From: Isoetes taiwanensis
Taxonomy: Eukaryota; Streptophyta; Lycopodiopsida; Isoetales; Isoetaceae
NCBI GenBank assembly: GCA_021234155.1
Contig: JAJEKV010000002.1
Location: forward strand, 42,271,203-42,335,202
Direction of reading: 5' to 3'
Length of the DNA stretch: 64,000 nucleotides
Within the stretch, counting starts at the first letter, position 1. Each line of letters begins with the position of its first letter. The notes under the pieces are model-generated. The model was not told the origin of the DNA and did no database searches. It saw only the letters and a list, made by a program, of their open reading frames with translations. Made by a program: the position numbers and the translations under genes. Positions 47,596-59,299 of the stretch are shown piece by piece.

Positions 47596-48402
47596 GTTAA
47601 AGGGCAAATTACCTATAATGGCCATGGATTGCAAGAGTTTATTCCGCAGAAAACCTCTGCATATGTAAGCCAATTTGATTTGCATGTGGGTGACATGACT
47701 GTTAGAGGAACGTTAGAATTCTCTGCACGTTGTCAAGGTAGAATCACATCATTGTTTAGCGTTACTTTATGAATTGAGTGTAATCGGTACATGTTTTTTG
47801 TTTACCAACATGTCCGTGATTGGTGTTCTTGAGATGTAGGATCTGTGCAAGTGAAGTTTGACACGCAGTATATTCTCCATGCCATGGAAAAGCTGGAGAA
47901 CTTAGAGATGGAATTAACAGTGAGAACAGACAAGCACTTGGGGACATTGGCAATCTTGTGTCGGCAAGGTAATGTTCTAATCTCATTTCTATTGTGGCTA
48001 GAATAGCTTCCGCCAGAGCTGCTGCTTTCAATATTAGTTCTGCATTTGAAGCATAGGCTTGATTGTGTGCACTAGCTTTTGAGTCTCATATCGTTACTCT
48101 AGAAGGTGCAGAAGTGAGCATAACAATCTGCTTGTGTGATATACAGGTCTACTTTACTTAGTTCATGTGCTTATTGTCATGTATTTAATGTGCGACCTCT
48201 TAGTGCTTGGCACGGTTTTGCAATTATTGCTTTTGTATTGCTGAATGTAGTCATTGTTCATTTTATCAGCCAACATCTATTGATGTAGTGGTGGCTCCAA
48301 ATCCACCTACACCTGCATTCTATCCTTGGATCAATTCTAGGGGCTCAGGTTCTCCGCTCATCAATTGCCTGATGCCGCCTCTGCCCTCCTCGGATCCTGC
48401 AC
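47596..48402 (+). pseudogene. ABCG/PDR transporter exon joined to unknown exons
   Basis: The exon 47596-47737, bounded by GATGCAG and a CAAG|GTAGAA donor, reads [40 protein letters not shown] and EFSARCQ, the block after Walker A of plant pleiotropic-drug-resistance ABCG transporters. The next exon-like piece, 47840-47968, splices in frame to give SVQVKFDTQYILHAMEKLEN and LEMELTVRTDKHLGTLAILC. That is not the transporter continuation and is unrecognised. A third, 48270-48402, reads PTSIDVVVAPNPPTPAFYPW and ends at a perfect CAC|GTAAGT, but is out of phase with the second. It appears to be a chain of exons from different genes. Confidence 0.65.
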
Positions 48403-49880
48403 GTAAGTAACAAAGTTTTTCTTCTTTTTTTTCAGATCGGTGAACACGAATATTGGTTTGCCATAATGGGGTTTTACTTTATAAAACCATGCTTGCTTGT
48501 GCTGATCGTCAATCTTCCTTTGAGGATGGGTTCTAGGCACTAAATGTTTATAGAAGATAGCATTTGTCAACTAAATTACAAAAGCTACATTTAATTGTAT
48601 GAACTCGTTTATCAGTTCCACATAGCACCTATTGCTTTTTTTAAAAGGTTCCTAGTTGATAACATTGATGGCAGTGTATTGAAATTGAAGTTGCCCAGGG
48701 AAAAGCTTGGTCCCCATTTTAATTTTGTCAATTTCTTGCAAGCCACTAGATGACTTAAGATCATTGCCTCCTGAATTAGCATTTAGAGATGGCGTTATTA
48801 TTACTATTGTTGAGCAAGGCATTTAAGTGTAACAAGAAGATTCTCTTTCCTTTATCCCGAAGCCAAATTATCCTGATAGGAAAAGGCAACTGTTCTGTTT
48901 CTGTTCGATGTGGTCAAGCTTGCGGCTTTATGCAGACGGCAGTCATTGACAAAGAATCACAAGCTCACGGATCCTCAGATGAGCTTCAATACAGAACATG
49001 AGGTATCGTATTTAGGCATTGTGGCTTTGACTTCCTTTTTTCTTTTCTTTTTTCCACCAATGACATATCTAGACTTCAAGCATGCAACTAAGTTTGAGGC
49101 ATATTTGTTAAGCATGCGCAAAACATTCTGATGCTGATAGGTTTTACTGTATATGTTCATTCAGCGAATAAAATCTTAGTCATTAATCTTAGTCATTGTA
49201 ATCGTTCGTCTATTGAATCATGCTTTCTAACTCTGCTCACATAGGTTGATGAATCTTGCAGGTTCTCATGATGTGTGGGTCAAGAAATTCACAAACATTT
49301 GCTGCTGCGTTTTGGTCCAGTTGAATCCTGATTGGAGAGAATGTTTTTATACAAGGTCCCATTGAATTCTGCTTGGATTGAGTTTACACCTTGGTGATAT
49401 GTTTGTGTACCTTCATTCACTTGTGCAATGGAAACTTTGCTGTAAATTAAAGTGAACCTCCTGCAATTTGTTAATGAAGTACATGAGTGCACGTGATTTT
49501 GGATAAATGTTGGCTTCCCCGCACATTATTATCAAGATTGTCTAGGAACATGCCAATGTCAAAAAGAAAAAAAGGGGAAAGATTATCCATCTCCAACATA
49601 TATCCATTTTCAACATAGGTGCTACCCGACATATGTGCTCCAACCTAGCATTTTTGCGCTTTGCCCCAGGTTAGCACTTTTACGCTGCAATAGTATATTA
49701 GTGACAGATCTTTGGATATGTACAACAATGGAACCATATAACAAATGATGGATTGAACAAGCTTTTCCACGTAAAATGCAGGTAAGAAGATGATGAAATA
49801 AGATTGCATAATGTACATAACATAACTATGCAAGAGTCACCCCAAGATGTGTGGATAGGAAGTGCATGCTTGCTTGACTT
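48403..49880. other. Unassigned interior of the foldback candidate
   Basis: Short frames with no family match (for instance around 48900-49010). May contain further mutated exons, but none can be supported. Confidence 0.35.
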
Positions 49881-49889
49881 TTATTGTTA

Positions 49890-50025
49890 ATAACCGGCTC
49901 TCTCAAGTGCTCAAATTCACAAGGAACATGTTATAAACTATTTGCTTGAGTTGGTCATTAACAACCGGCTCTCCCAAGTGCTCAAATTCCCGCGTTAATC
50001 GGCTCTCTCAAGTGCTCAAATTCTC
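49890..50025 (+). repeat. Three copies of a 27-bp motif
   Basis: CGGCTCTCTCAAGTGCTCAA and a following ATTC recur at about 49896, 49968 (CTCCC variant) and 49999, each preceded by a TTAAYAACC/TTAATCGG-like lead. Confidence 0.8.
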
Positions 50026-50389
50026 GCTAGTTGTTTGTCTTTAAGTTTCATTATATGATTTTCTTTTCCATGACATCAATACATTCATTAGTTAAATTAC
50101 ATTGATAAGTCAAACCTTGGACGAATTAAAATGGTGATCCAGATTCACTTGATAGCTAATGTTAGTATGCCCCAAACCAAATGTACGACTAGTTGGGAAG
50201 TAGATGGCAATGCCTTACAAACAGCTTACCAAATTGCTAGATCATGTCTCCTCGCATTTCAAACTAATTAGCTCGCTCTCTCAGGCCACATATAGCCCCC
50301 GTCTCATCACAGACATGTCACTGCATATTACATATGTCTTAACACTCTTAAAGCCTGAACTACACACCATAGGAACTGCAGATTTATAT

Positions 50390-51060
50390 GAATGTTGATG
50401 AATGTTGGTGAATGGGAATCTTGAAGGATCTTTATAGAGACTTGAATGATCTGAGGGAATGTTTAGATGCGGTGAGAGAATCTAACGATAATTGTGGAAA
50501 ATTTTATCTCAAACCTTAATTTTCCTGGCTAGTCTCAACATTAGAAGTTGATGTCTTAACTCTCGTGAAATCTTTGAATAATCTTCGGGAATCTGGTGGA
50601 ATCTTCAGAGAATCTTATATAAAATCTAGAGAATCTGGAGAGATTCTTTTCAAAACTAGAGGAATCTAAGGGAATCTTCATAAAATATTTGAGAATCCAT
50701 AGGAATCTTGATGATTGAAGAATTTAGAGGAATCTTTATGGAATCTAAAGGACTCCAAGAGAATCTATATAGAACCTTGGAGAATCTAGAGGAATCTTCG
50801 GATAATCTTTAAGGATCTAAGGGAATCTTATTATACTCTTGGGATAATCTTTGAGAATCTAAGGAAATCTTATTATAATCTTGGGGAACCCTTATAGAAC
50901 TAGGGGAATCTTAAGAAAATTCACGTGAATTCCTATAGAATATTGGAGATTCTAGGGGAATCTCTGCAAAATCCTAGGGAATCTAAAGGGATCTTCATGG
51001 AACCTTAGGGATTCTATGGGGATTAGAGGGAATTTTAAAAACTTTAGTCCCAAACGTTAC
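50390..51060 (-). repeat. Right arm: inverted AAGATTC minisatellite
   Basis: Words such as GAATCTAGAGGAATCTT, the reverse complement of the left-arm consensus. A block ending TCTCAAC.TTAGAA.TT..TATCTTAA occurs near 50540 and 51080, showing two larger units in this arm. Confidence 0.9.
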
Positions 51061-51178
51061 ATTTCCTAGCTAATCTCAACTTTAGAACTTCGTATCTTAA
51101 TTTTTTAATTTCAGACTTCGATAATACTTCATGCCGGGTCGACTTCATGCGGTCCTTCATAGTACAACCACTTGTATA

Positions 51179-53100
51179 ATTGTATATATATATAAGAGAT
51201 AAGTATATATAAAATTATGTATGTGTTTTTTAGTGACATGGCAAGAGAAAGTGACGTGTATGAGGGAATTAATTCCACGTCAGATTGAGATGGAGGGCCA
51301 GGATTTCTTTAGGTAAAGTAGGGTTTGGGCCATTCCGGCAAGGTGTGGGGCTCAGCTTTGAGTCCTGACTGCTGGTTGTGCATGTACGTCCGCGTTTTGG
51401 CGTCGGCATGTCTGTTCTTTCAGCGCCCTAATTCTTGCAGCTTCTCCCTGAACATGGCTATGCAATTCGCTGGAGCCTTTAGTGCAAAATAAAACCCAGA
51501 AGTTCTGTATTGGCTAAGCATGGCTTTATTTGTCTGAATTCATCCAACAGCAGAAAAACGCAGAGTTCTATTTTAGCCGCTCTATCGATTCCGGAGCCCA
51601 GGTGTCTATCAAATGGCCTTCACTCTTTTAATTCCCTCTCTCCGATCACCAGCAGGAGGGGAGCCGGCTTGCACAAAATAGATTGTCAATTAGCTCTATT
51701 TGTTGTGCTTATTGGAGCAACTCTATTAGTTGTGCTTATTGCAGAAACTCTGCGCCCACTAGCATCAACCAGCCAAATTAAAAGCTCGGTGAGTCGTTAT
51801 CTCAGATTTTGAATAGATAGTAGAAGCATGAAATTTGTTGTAAAATAGACAGGAATCAGTTGGAGGGTTGAGACAATGTAATATGTTCTATTATTTAACA
51901 TTTCTTAAGAATCAGAAGCATGATTTGTCAGACAATGCTGCCGTTTTCTAGTGGCTTGAGAACTACATTTATCAGTCTACCAAAATCAAGCCTCTATATT
52001 GGTCTGAAACTTCACATAAATGACTGCCTGAACAACCTGACTTTCAAAATGATGCTGAGTCTGATACCGCCCTTTAGCATCTGCCATCGATTATTCACAT
52101 TCTTCACAAATGGCAGTTTACCCAGAATTTCCTGATTCTTAAATTTAATTCAAAAGGAGAAAACATCAGAGCACTATCTTTGACCCAAACATGATTGTCT
52201 GTACCAATAGCTCTGAGGCATCATTGATCTGTCTAATTCTTCCATCCTGTCGTTTGTAGATGTGATTTGCTCCTTTGATTTTGCACAGCAGGGACTTTTA
52301 TAGAATCCAAAAGGCATACACTGGGCATCAACCCATTTATTCCGGCAGCATCTTCTGTTTTCAATCTTTCCTACACCGCCATTTTAAGGATTTGGCCAAA
52401 GCAGAGGTATGTCCATAGTAAATAGATGCAGGGGCCTGTTTTGTGCCAATGGTCTGACATGATAAAAATGGGTGGCTATTTTCAATCAAGTTGCATTTAT
52501 TCTAAAATAAATTTGGTGCATATATTGCCTCTTACAGCTTTTGCTATGTTATCCAATCAAAATCAAAACAGCCACAGAAGATATTTAGGATCTCAACCCT
52601 TTGCAAACGGCAAATTGGTACCAGAATAAGACTATTGTTTGGATACCCAATGCTATTTGAGCAATACCGTGCAGGCATTTTTTCAAGCTCTCAAATATAT
52701 TCCATGAATCAAAAGAATATTCTGCCATGTTGAGCAGAATTCTACAGTGGAATTATCTGCAATAGAATGGCCTCGATTTCAGAGAAGACTAATTTTGGGA
52801 AGCTATAGTTTGGTCTTAGCCTTCAGATGCAGCATGGATTTTGCAATGGAGCAAAAGCTCCATGTTTGAATTTGTCGTTGCACAAGCTTTTTGGAAAATC
52901 CCCCTAAATAGTAAAGATGCATTAGAGTTCGTTCCAAATAGTGTTCCAAATAGATAAGTTTATGTTCCTGAGCCTTGATGTTTTGTGCGGCTTTGGAAGG
53001 AAAAAGAGGAAAGAAAGTTTGTTTCAAACCCAAGATCATCCTAAGAATGTTAAAGTTTAGCCTATTTATGAACGGAATTAAAATCCCTTTGCAAAGTAAG
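51179..53100. other. Unassigned, mostly non-coding
   Basis: An open stretch at 51510-51812 (Ser-rich, then QLALFVVLIGATLLVVLIAE, a hydrophobic span) could be a small exon before GGTGAGTC near 51788. No homologue recognised. The rest shows no gene. Confidence 0.3.
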
Positions 53101-53107
53101 TCTGATC

Positions 53108-53550
53108 TACTGTGGTTGCAAATAAGTCTTTGGTGTGCTTTGCACCAATAGAAGCTCACACTTTCGCTTGGGTTTTTCGTATACAATAGGCTATGGTTGC
53201 ATCTTAGTTGATTATCTTAATATTTGATTTCAATCTCTAATATACAATTTAGATGGGCGACAAATGGTAGCTTAAACGCCCAAGGAACTCAATGCATATT
53301 AGCTTATCTAATGTGGTTGCAAATAAGTATTTTAGTGTGCTTTGCACCAATAGAAACTCACGCTTTTGCCTGGATTTTTCATATACAATACGCTATGGTT
53401 GCATCTTAGTTGATTATCTTAACATTTGATTTCAATCTCTAATATACAATTTAGATGGGCGGCAAATGGATTTTCGAATTTGCCCTCCTATTGTATATTA
53501 AACAAAAATCTAATAGCTTAAACGCCCAAGGAACTCAATGCATATTAGCA
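53108..53550. repeat. Two-copy tandem repeat, unit about 200 bp
   Basis: GTGGTTGCAAATAAGT, GTGTGCTTTGCACCAATAGA and CTATGGTTGCATCTTAGTTG recur at about 53111 and 53313, followed by the same TTTAGATGGGCGRCAAATGG ending. Confidence 0.85.
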
Positions 53551-54015
53551 TTTTTTTAAGGTTTAATGGCATTCTTATCATGAAAAATGGATTGCCTTTT
53601 GGGGTAAGTCAAAGCAAAAACCTAATAGATTCAAGCACCCAAGGAACTCGAATGCATCTTAAAAGTCTTCTTAAAGTTTAATAGCATTTTTTATATCACC
53701 AATGGAAAATTCGGCATTCCCACAAGGCTTGCTGTAAAAAATGCCCACATCAAATTTCTTTATATGGTTTATATATGAGTGATGATTAGATGAGTTTTGT
53801 GCCCAATTTAGGTAGCGAGGGTTCAAACCATGAATAGGTGGGGATCTACGGACTGGGAAAGAATGAATGTTCTATATGGTATTTTATGTTCATTTAATCT
53901 TTTAAAAGAAAAAAAAGTTATACTTCCCATTCTCTAAATAAATAAAAATTGCACCCATCGATCTATCTTACTATACATACAGCACACATTCATATAGTCT
54001 CCATCTCACCCATAC

Positions 54016-54065
54016 CACTACCCCAAAAAATCCTTCGAACTATAGCGGCGGCAACGCCGCCGCAA
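54016..54065 (+). mobile_element. CACTA-like terminus
   Basis: CACTACCCCAAAAAATCC, then GCGGCGGC-AAC-GCCGCCGC (54045-54063). CACTAC followed by A-rich bases and a GC palindrome is the pattern of plant EnSpm/CACTA ends. The opposite end and a transposase were not found. Confidence 0.45.
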
Positions 54066-54199
54066 AACCGTCTTGTAAAGTTATAAGTACCATAATAACA
54101 ATGTCCGACATTAGTTGAGAACTTGTAAATGATTCCAAGATGGTGTTGATGTCCTTGGCTCTCCATTTGCGTTGACGAATATTACTGCAACTTCGTTTA

Positions 54200-55020
54200 T
54201 CTCCTATGGTCTAGGCGTCGGGAAGCATTGAAGTACATCCTGGTGTCTTTCTCGCCTTCACCTAACCGTTGTGTCCGTTCTTCTATCTTGTGCATCATCA
54301 TGAGAGTTGATGCACAGGGGCTGACAGTGCGTAGTTCAACATCCTGTTCTTTGAGGAGGTCGCTACCGCAATTTACATTCTGGGGTTTTGGGCTCGTCCT
54401 TGCATAATTGGCATCTAGAATGTAGAGCTGGGAATATGTTGTGGGTTGGAAATTATCGACATAATCTGGCCCTACCTTATGGTAGGTTTGTCCTTGGATC
54501 TTGAAACAATATAGTCCACGTCCTTCAAATGCTCGACGTTGATGCCAAGGGAAGCAAAGGCGAGAGCATTATCGTATGCCCTGATGCGCTAGTGAAAGTT
54601 AGTGCATTTTGGGTGTTGGTGACTCAGTAATGTTTGAATGAAATGGGGGATTAGTTGTACAGGCTCCAACTTGATTTGTCCATCGTAGACCATCGTCTTT
54701 GAATGAAAATGCCCTACAATTCATGCATTCCCGATTGAATGGGCCGCAATCATCATGTTCCACCTGTGTGACTGCAAGCGTCCTTGCTATTTTATTTGTA
54801 GATGGGTGGGCTCTCCTTTCACGTTCATATTGTGCGTGTTCGTCTAACCTTTGCTGATGCTCCTCTTCTGTTTATGTTGCGACATGATAAGTTCATTTCT
54901 TGCGCCGATGTTGGGCATGTTCAACCAATCTTTGCCAATTCTCCTCCTTTGTTTCTGTGGTGACTATTTGGCATCTTTCATCACGTCTTTGTTGTGCATT
55001 TGCAATCGATATTCATCGGT
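54200..55020 (-). pseudogene. Helitron replicase/helicase ORF, N-terminal part, decayed
   Basis: Minus strand. The upstream part reads EEHQQRLDEHAQYERERRAH and VEHDDCGPFNRECMNCRAFS, the Cys-containing block at the start of plant Helitron proteins. After a stop it continues with RAYDNALAFASLGINVEHLK and, one frame over, GLYCFKIQGQTYHKVGP then YSQLYILDANYA, matching the Helitron-like N-terminal domain (Y.FRI.GQ.YH..G....P..AQLYI.D). Rep HUH and helicase motifs are absent. Stops and at least one frameshift mark it as a relic. Confidence 0.75.
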
Positions 55021-55960
55021 TTCTATGATAGCCTATTGCAACTTTCATCACTTGTAATTGTCTCTTTCTTTCTCCAATCGAACTTCACGTTGTTGCAAGC
55101 CTTCTTTCTCGTCCTTCTATCATTGCAAATTAGGTGTCAAAAGGATGTTAAAATTCTGTGTCCTTGCTCCTCCATACTCTTTACAAACCTAACTAAAGGG
55201 CCTAACTAAAGGGCAAAAAGCAAAACGTGGTAGTGTCTTTGCTAAGTTCAAAAGTCTTTTTGTACATGGAGAAAAGACAAAAAGATGGTGTCTTTTTTAA
55301 GTTCAAATAGTGTGTTCTTTGTCTTTTTGATGACCTTTTACTTTTTGATGAACATGCTTGCAAATTGTGCATTTTGTTGGAGTCCATCAAACGCCAAGTG
55401 CAAAATGCACCTTCATCTGATAGCTCTTCCTGTAAATTATGGTTTTCACGCTTATAGAGGGCTATCCTATTCTTGCATGCCTGTCTAAACTCTAAAATCC
55501 AGAAGATTGCATAGATTCTACAACCTGAAAATTGCTGAATACAACACTGCATTACATGTTCCAGTTTCATTATCCCACAAAATTTCTTTACACATAAGAT
55601 GCCAATCTTATTTTTCAAATTTATAAAATCTTCCAAGAAATAGTACTGAGCATATATCAACCAAAAAACGTTTTCTGTTATACATGACTTCATCTATCAA
55701 TAGAATATGTAGATAAAGAGGACAAAAATGTATGCTGCAAATCTCGCATTAGGATGCTTTTGGTGGTCAGAAAATTGGATTCAGAGAAGGCAGACAAAAA
55801 TGTGCTTGCCATGGCTCACCATGGGCGCCATAGCCAATGGCAAAGGCAGCTCTGGAGAGGAAGTTCCTGTCATGGACCTTTAAAACTTGTTCTGCAACAA
55901 TGGCCTACACATGATCTGTAGCACTGACAAAATGAAGCAACCGTTCAACCTATAATGCCT
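55021..55960. other. Unassigned
   Basis: A 163-codon minus-strand frame (55202-55693) is open with RQACKNRIALYKRENHNLQE and a Lys/Ser-rich part, but it matches nothing I know and has AT-rich composition. It could be the far N-terminal side of the Helitron ORF. Confidence 0.25.
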
Positions 55961-55968
55961 AACACTAA

Positions 55969-56638
55969 CCCTTTGAGCATTTAAGTAGCCAAATTAAGTA
56001 TCTGCAGTACATAAAGCATTCACATCACTTGCATCCCCTGCAAGCAGTCTAGATAAGCGCCATATAAGCCTAATTAAGGAGGCATTTAAAAACCAGCAAA
56101 TCTCATGAGATAACATTATTGTACTTTAAGGGAGATCCCGAGCCATATTTTTATTCTTTCACATCCCTTTGCAACAACATTAGATCATAAACTTAGAAAC
56201 TATTTCATATTTTGATGTTTATACAGTTCAAAAAATCGTGGCTAACCTGAGCTCTATGCTTGTGCCAAGTTTTATTCTTCCAGCTTTGAAAGTGCGTCTT
56301 CGCTTTCTTGAAAGAAGAATACAGTATAATATAACAGCAATCTAACCCTTTGAGCATTTAAGCAGCCAAATTATGTATCTGCAGTACATAAAGCATTCAC
56401 ATCACTTGCATCCCCTGCAAGCAGTCTAGATAAGCGCCATATAAGCCTAATTAAAGAGGCATTTAAAAACCAGCAAATCTCATGAGATAACATTATCCTA
56501 CTTTAAGGGAGATGCCCAGCCATATTTTTATTCTTTCACATCTCTTTGCAACAATCTTAGATCATAAATTTAGAAATTATTTCATATTTTGATGTTTATA
56601 CAGTTCAAAAAAACGTGGCTAACCTGAGCTCTATGCTT
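55969..56638. repeat. Direct duplication of about 295 bp
   Basis: 55969-56262 and 56343-56638 match at about 95% over their length (AACCCTTTGAGCATTTAAG to GGCTAACCTGAGCTCTATGC). About 80 bp separate them. It is the best preserved duplication in the window, hence relatively young. Confidence 0.9.
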
Positions 56639-56800
56639 GTTGCCTGCCTGTGTTCTTGCCGACATTATACCTGCTATAGCAAGCCCAAAGGGAGCTTGGA
56701 AGTTGGCATAATCTCTCCATTGTTTACAGTTTGGAATAAACGGAGCTGAGACATTTGCAAAGCCAATATCCAGTGCTGTAGATTCACTGATCTCTATCAT
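56624..56800 (-). CDS. Possible first exon, unknown protein
   Basis: On the minus strand, ATG at 56800 opens a frame EISESTALDIGFANVSAPF, IPNCKQWRDYANFQAPFGLA and IAGIMSARTQAGNKHRAQ, then CTCAG|GTTAGC, a usable donor at the edge of the duplicated segment. The sequence looks protein-like but I recognise no family. Downstream exons were not found, so this may be a fragment. Confidence 0.25.
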
Positions 56801-57529
56801 AACCTCTCAATGGCAGAGTATTTGTTGAGAGATCTATCACAGCTCTCCCAAGCATGGAATAAACTAACGGCTAGGGTTAGCCAAATGGCTATTTTGTAGC
56901 AGTATTGCCAAAAAAAACGGCTAAAGTAAATGGAAAAAATGCCCAAAAAAAAGAAAATTTTAGCCCAATTTTTTTGCCAAGTGAGTTTTTAGGTTGAATT
57001 AGCTAAACTAAGATAGAGTGGGCTTGAAAAAAAGGATAGATTAGCCTGAAATTCAACACCAATGTATGTACTAACTTTAAGAAATTTCAAATGGGGTTTA
57101 TATTTTTCTTTTTCTCTTTTCCACTTTCTTTCTTGTTCGAAGTACAAAGTTGAAGCATTAGAGGAAAAGGAACAATGTAGTCCCTTTTTTTTAGGTTTTT
57201 GAATATGTTCATGTATGTTTGTGTCTTGATTTATGTATTTACAATAAATTCACTTTGCAAAAATGCTTGGATTTTTTTAAATTACTATAGCGTGATGGCT
57301 AATATTTGCCTTTCCATTTTGTGAAAGTTTAGCCAAAAGCAAGAAATTGTAATGGAGAAAAACCATTTAGTTTAGCCAAGTGTTAGAAACTTCTAGCCCC
57401 AATTTGAAGGTAATTTAGCTAAACCTATTTTGGCTACATTAAAATATAGGAGTGGTAATTTATTCCATGCTCCCAAGATGCTAGAATCGAAGGGCAAGAT
57501 TTAGAAGAAAAAATAAATAGAGCATGGAT
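56801..57529. other. AT-rich non-coding
   Basis: Repeated TAGCCAAA/TTAGCCAA words but no frame and no clear unit. Confidence 0.4.
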
Positions 57530-57870
57530 TTCAAATAATGCCAGGATGGTTTATCTGATAGTGTCGGCCAGTTCGCTTGCAGCAACAGATCATTCTCGAA
57601 CCGTGAATATCTTCTGCATATTTAAAAGGAGTAAAGAATAGAGTATGGATTCGAAATAATGCTAGAAGGGCTTATTTCATGGTGCCGGCCAGTTCGCTTA
57701 CAGTCACAGATCATTCTCGAACCATGAATATCTCTTGCAAGATTTAAAGGGCAAGATTTAGACAGAAAAAAAAGAGCATGGATTCGAAATCCTATATTAT
57801 AGTGCCGGCCAGTTTGCTTGCAGTAACGGATCATTCTCGAACTATGAATATCTCGTGCATATTTTTCAAA
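57530..57870. repeat. Three-copy repeat, unit about 120 bp
   Basis: GCATGGATT-Y-GAAAT, GTGYCGGCCAGTT and CAGATCATTCTCGAAC...GAATATCT recur at about 57527, 57645 and 57778. Non-coding. Confidence 0.85.
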
Positions 57871-59295
57871 GGGTTTTCGCCATAGCCATGCCCTGGATTG
57901 GATGCACCCTGGATTCGGCGCACTGTCTGTCATGCGGCTTGGCCATTGGTAAAAAAAAAGTTCATCCATCGAGTGTGGGCCGTCAGATTTGGTCAGATTG
58001 ATCCTAGCCGCCCGATCTAGGGCACGATGCACAACCGACACACCATAAAACATTATAATATAGGATTAAAATGTAACTTTTAACATCTTACCCGTTATGA
58101 TTAAATTATTTTGCAGTTCACACCAACCCATGGGAGGGTATAAACCTTGATTTAAGCAAAATAGATGAAATGTATCAGAGCTTAAAAGCTTAATATAAAA
58201 GCATAGAGTTCTTTGCTGTTAACACAGAATTCAGAGAAAGTCTGCTTCACTTGGCGGCTCGATCATTGATCCACCACTCCATCAAGAGTGGTGATGAAGA
58301 AGGCATCTTTTGTATGCTCAAACATGATATGATCAAGCATTCGGGCCACAAGTGATGGAGTCAAACAAACGCAGGATCCAAGAATCTCTAGCAACCTCCA
58401 GAATGTGAAGCTTTTCGTTAAAGTATTTTTTGAGTTTAGGATTGAACGTCCATGTGTCTTTATCACACACAGGAACTGGTCCAGAGTTTTGCAGTCGATC
58501 ACCTTAGATGTAACCCTTTGAGGTTCAACAATGAGCATGTATATTGTAGATCGATCCACACCATAGGATCGAGGTTCTTGTGAGAAGGTGAGCGATATAT
58601 ATTCGGTCTTTTCTTATTTCTTCTCATTCGACGTTCTTCTCACAACAGTATAGTTAGCATTGGGCAAACCCTCCTCCTGAGCCTTTTTTCTGTTGCCTCT
58701 GAGCCTTTTTTCCATTACCTCTTCCTGTTCGGGGGATATCTCTTCTTCAAGTCAAGATGCTCTTGTCCAACTTCAATGCTACTTCCTTCTTCAACTTGGT
58801 TTTCGGGATGTTTGTTATGTTAATCGCTTTTGGTAACTTTCTTCTCCCTTCATTTAATTTTCATGTGTTTATCCTGGCGTTCGGATGGGCTCTTGAGTTT
58901 GGAGGATTTTGCACGATTTGGTTTGTGAGATGGCAATTATGTTATTGAGTTTCAAATGATCATGGAGAATTGGGTTTGTGAGCACTTAGGATTTATTTTT
59001 TATGGTTATAAGCAATCCAACAGGAAAAAGCTTTTCGTGTTGTGCATTCAAAAGTCGTCTTCTTTTTCATGTTTATGCATTTGGATTCGTTTGGCTCGCA
59101 TGCGGCTTAGCAGATGGCAAATTGAGGGCGTTTTATGATAGGCTTTATTTAAGCCTTGCGGATGGAGATTTGGATTTATAGTAGGACCAATTGGAGGTCA
59201 AGATTTACGGTTTTCAGAGTGGATCTTTTCTTTGGGGTTTCGGATTTTTTCAATGGAAAATCAAGAGGCAATATTGCAGTCTAGAATCAGGGTAG
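57871..59295. other. Unassigned
   Basis: A minus-strand frame at 58263-58559 (98 codons, DQFLCVIKTHGRSILN) is open but unknown. 58755-58950 on the plus strand is hydrophobic. Neither has splice or homology support. Confidence 0.3.
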
Positions 59296-59299
59296 CTTT

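Larger units (their letters stand above)
44066..51178. mobile_element. Candidate foldback element with AAGATTC-repeat arms
   Basis: The left arm (44100-45210) is a diverged tandem array of words such as AAGATTCCTCTAGATTC. The right arm (50390-51060) is the same array in reverse complement (GAATCTAGAGGAATCTT). Outermost, TATACAAGTTTTTGTA (44066-44081) pairs with TACAACCACTTGTATA (51163-51178) except for two bases. Between them lie BAHD and ABCG exon pieces and others. Arms of tandem repeats in inverted orientation recall Drosophila FB/Galileo foldback transposons (known); applying that to a plant element is my inference. No transposase and no sure target duplication were seen. Confidence 0.5.

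Noticed and set aside
47840-47968. Similarity to the TFIIS/LW N-terminal domain
   Set aside because: A loose pattern of Leu and Thr positions only; key Gly-Lys and Arg-Lys-His residues are missing.
55202-55693. 163-codon minus-strand frame as a gene
   Set aside because: AT-rich, no family match, no clear splice sites; kept only as a possible Helitron-side remnant.
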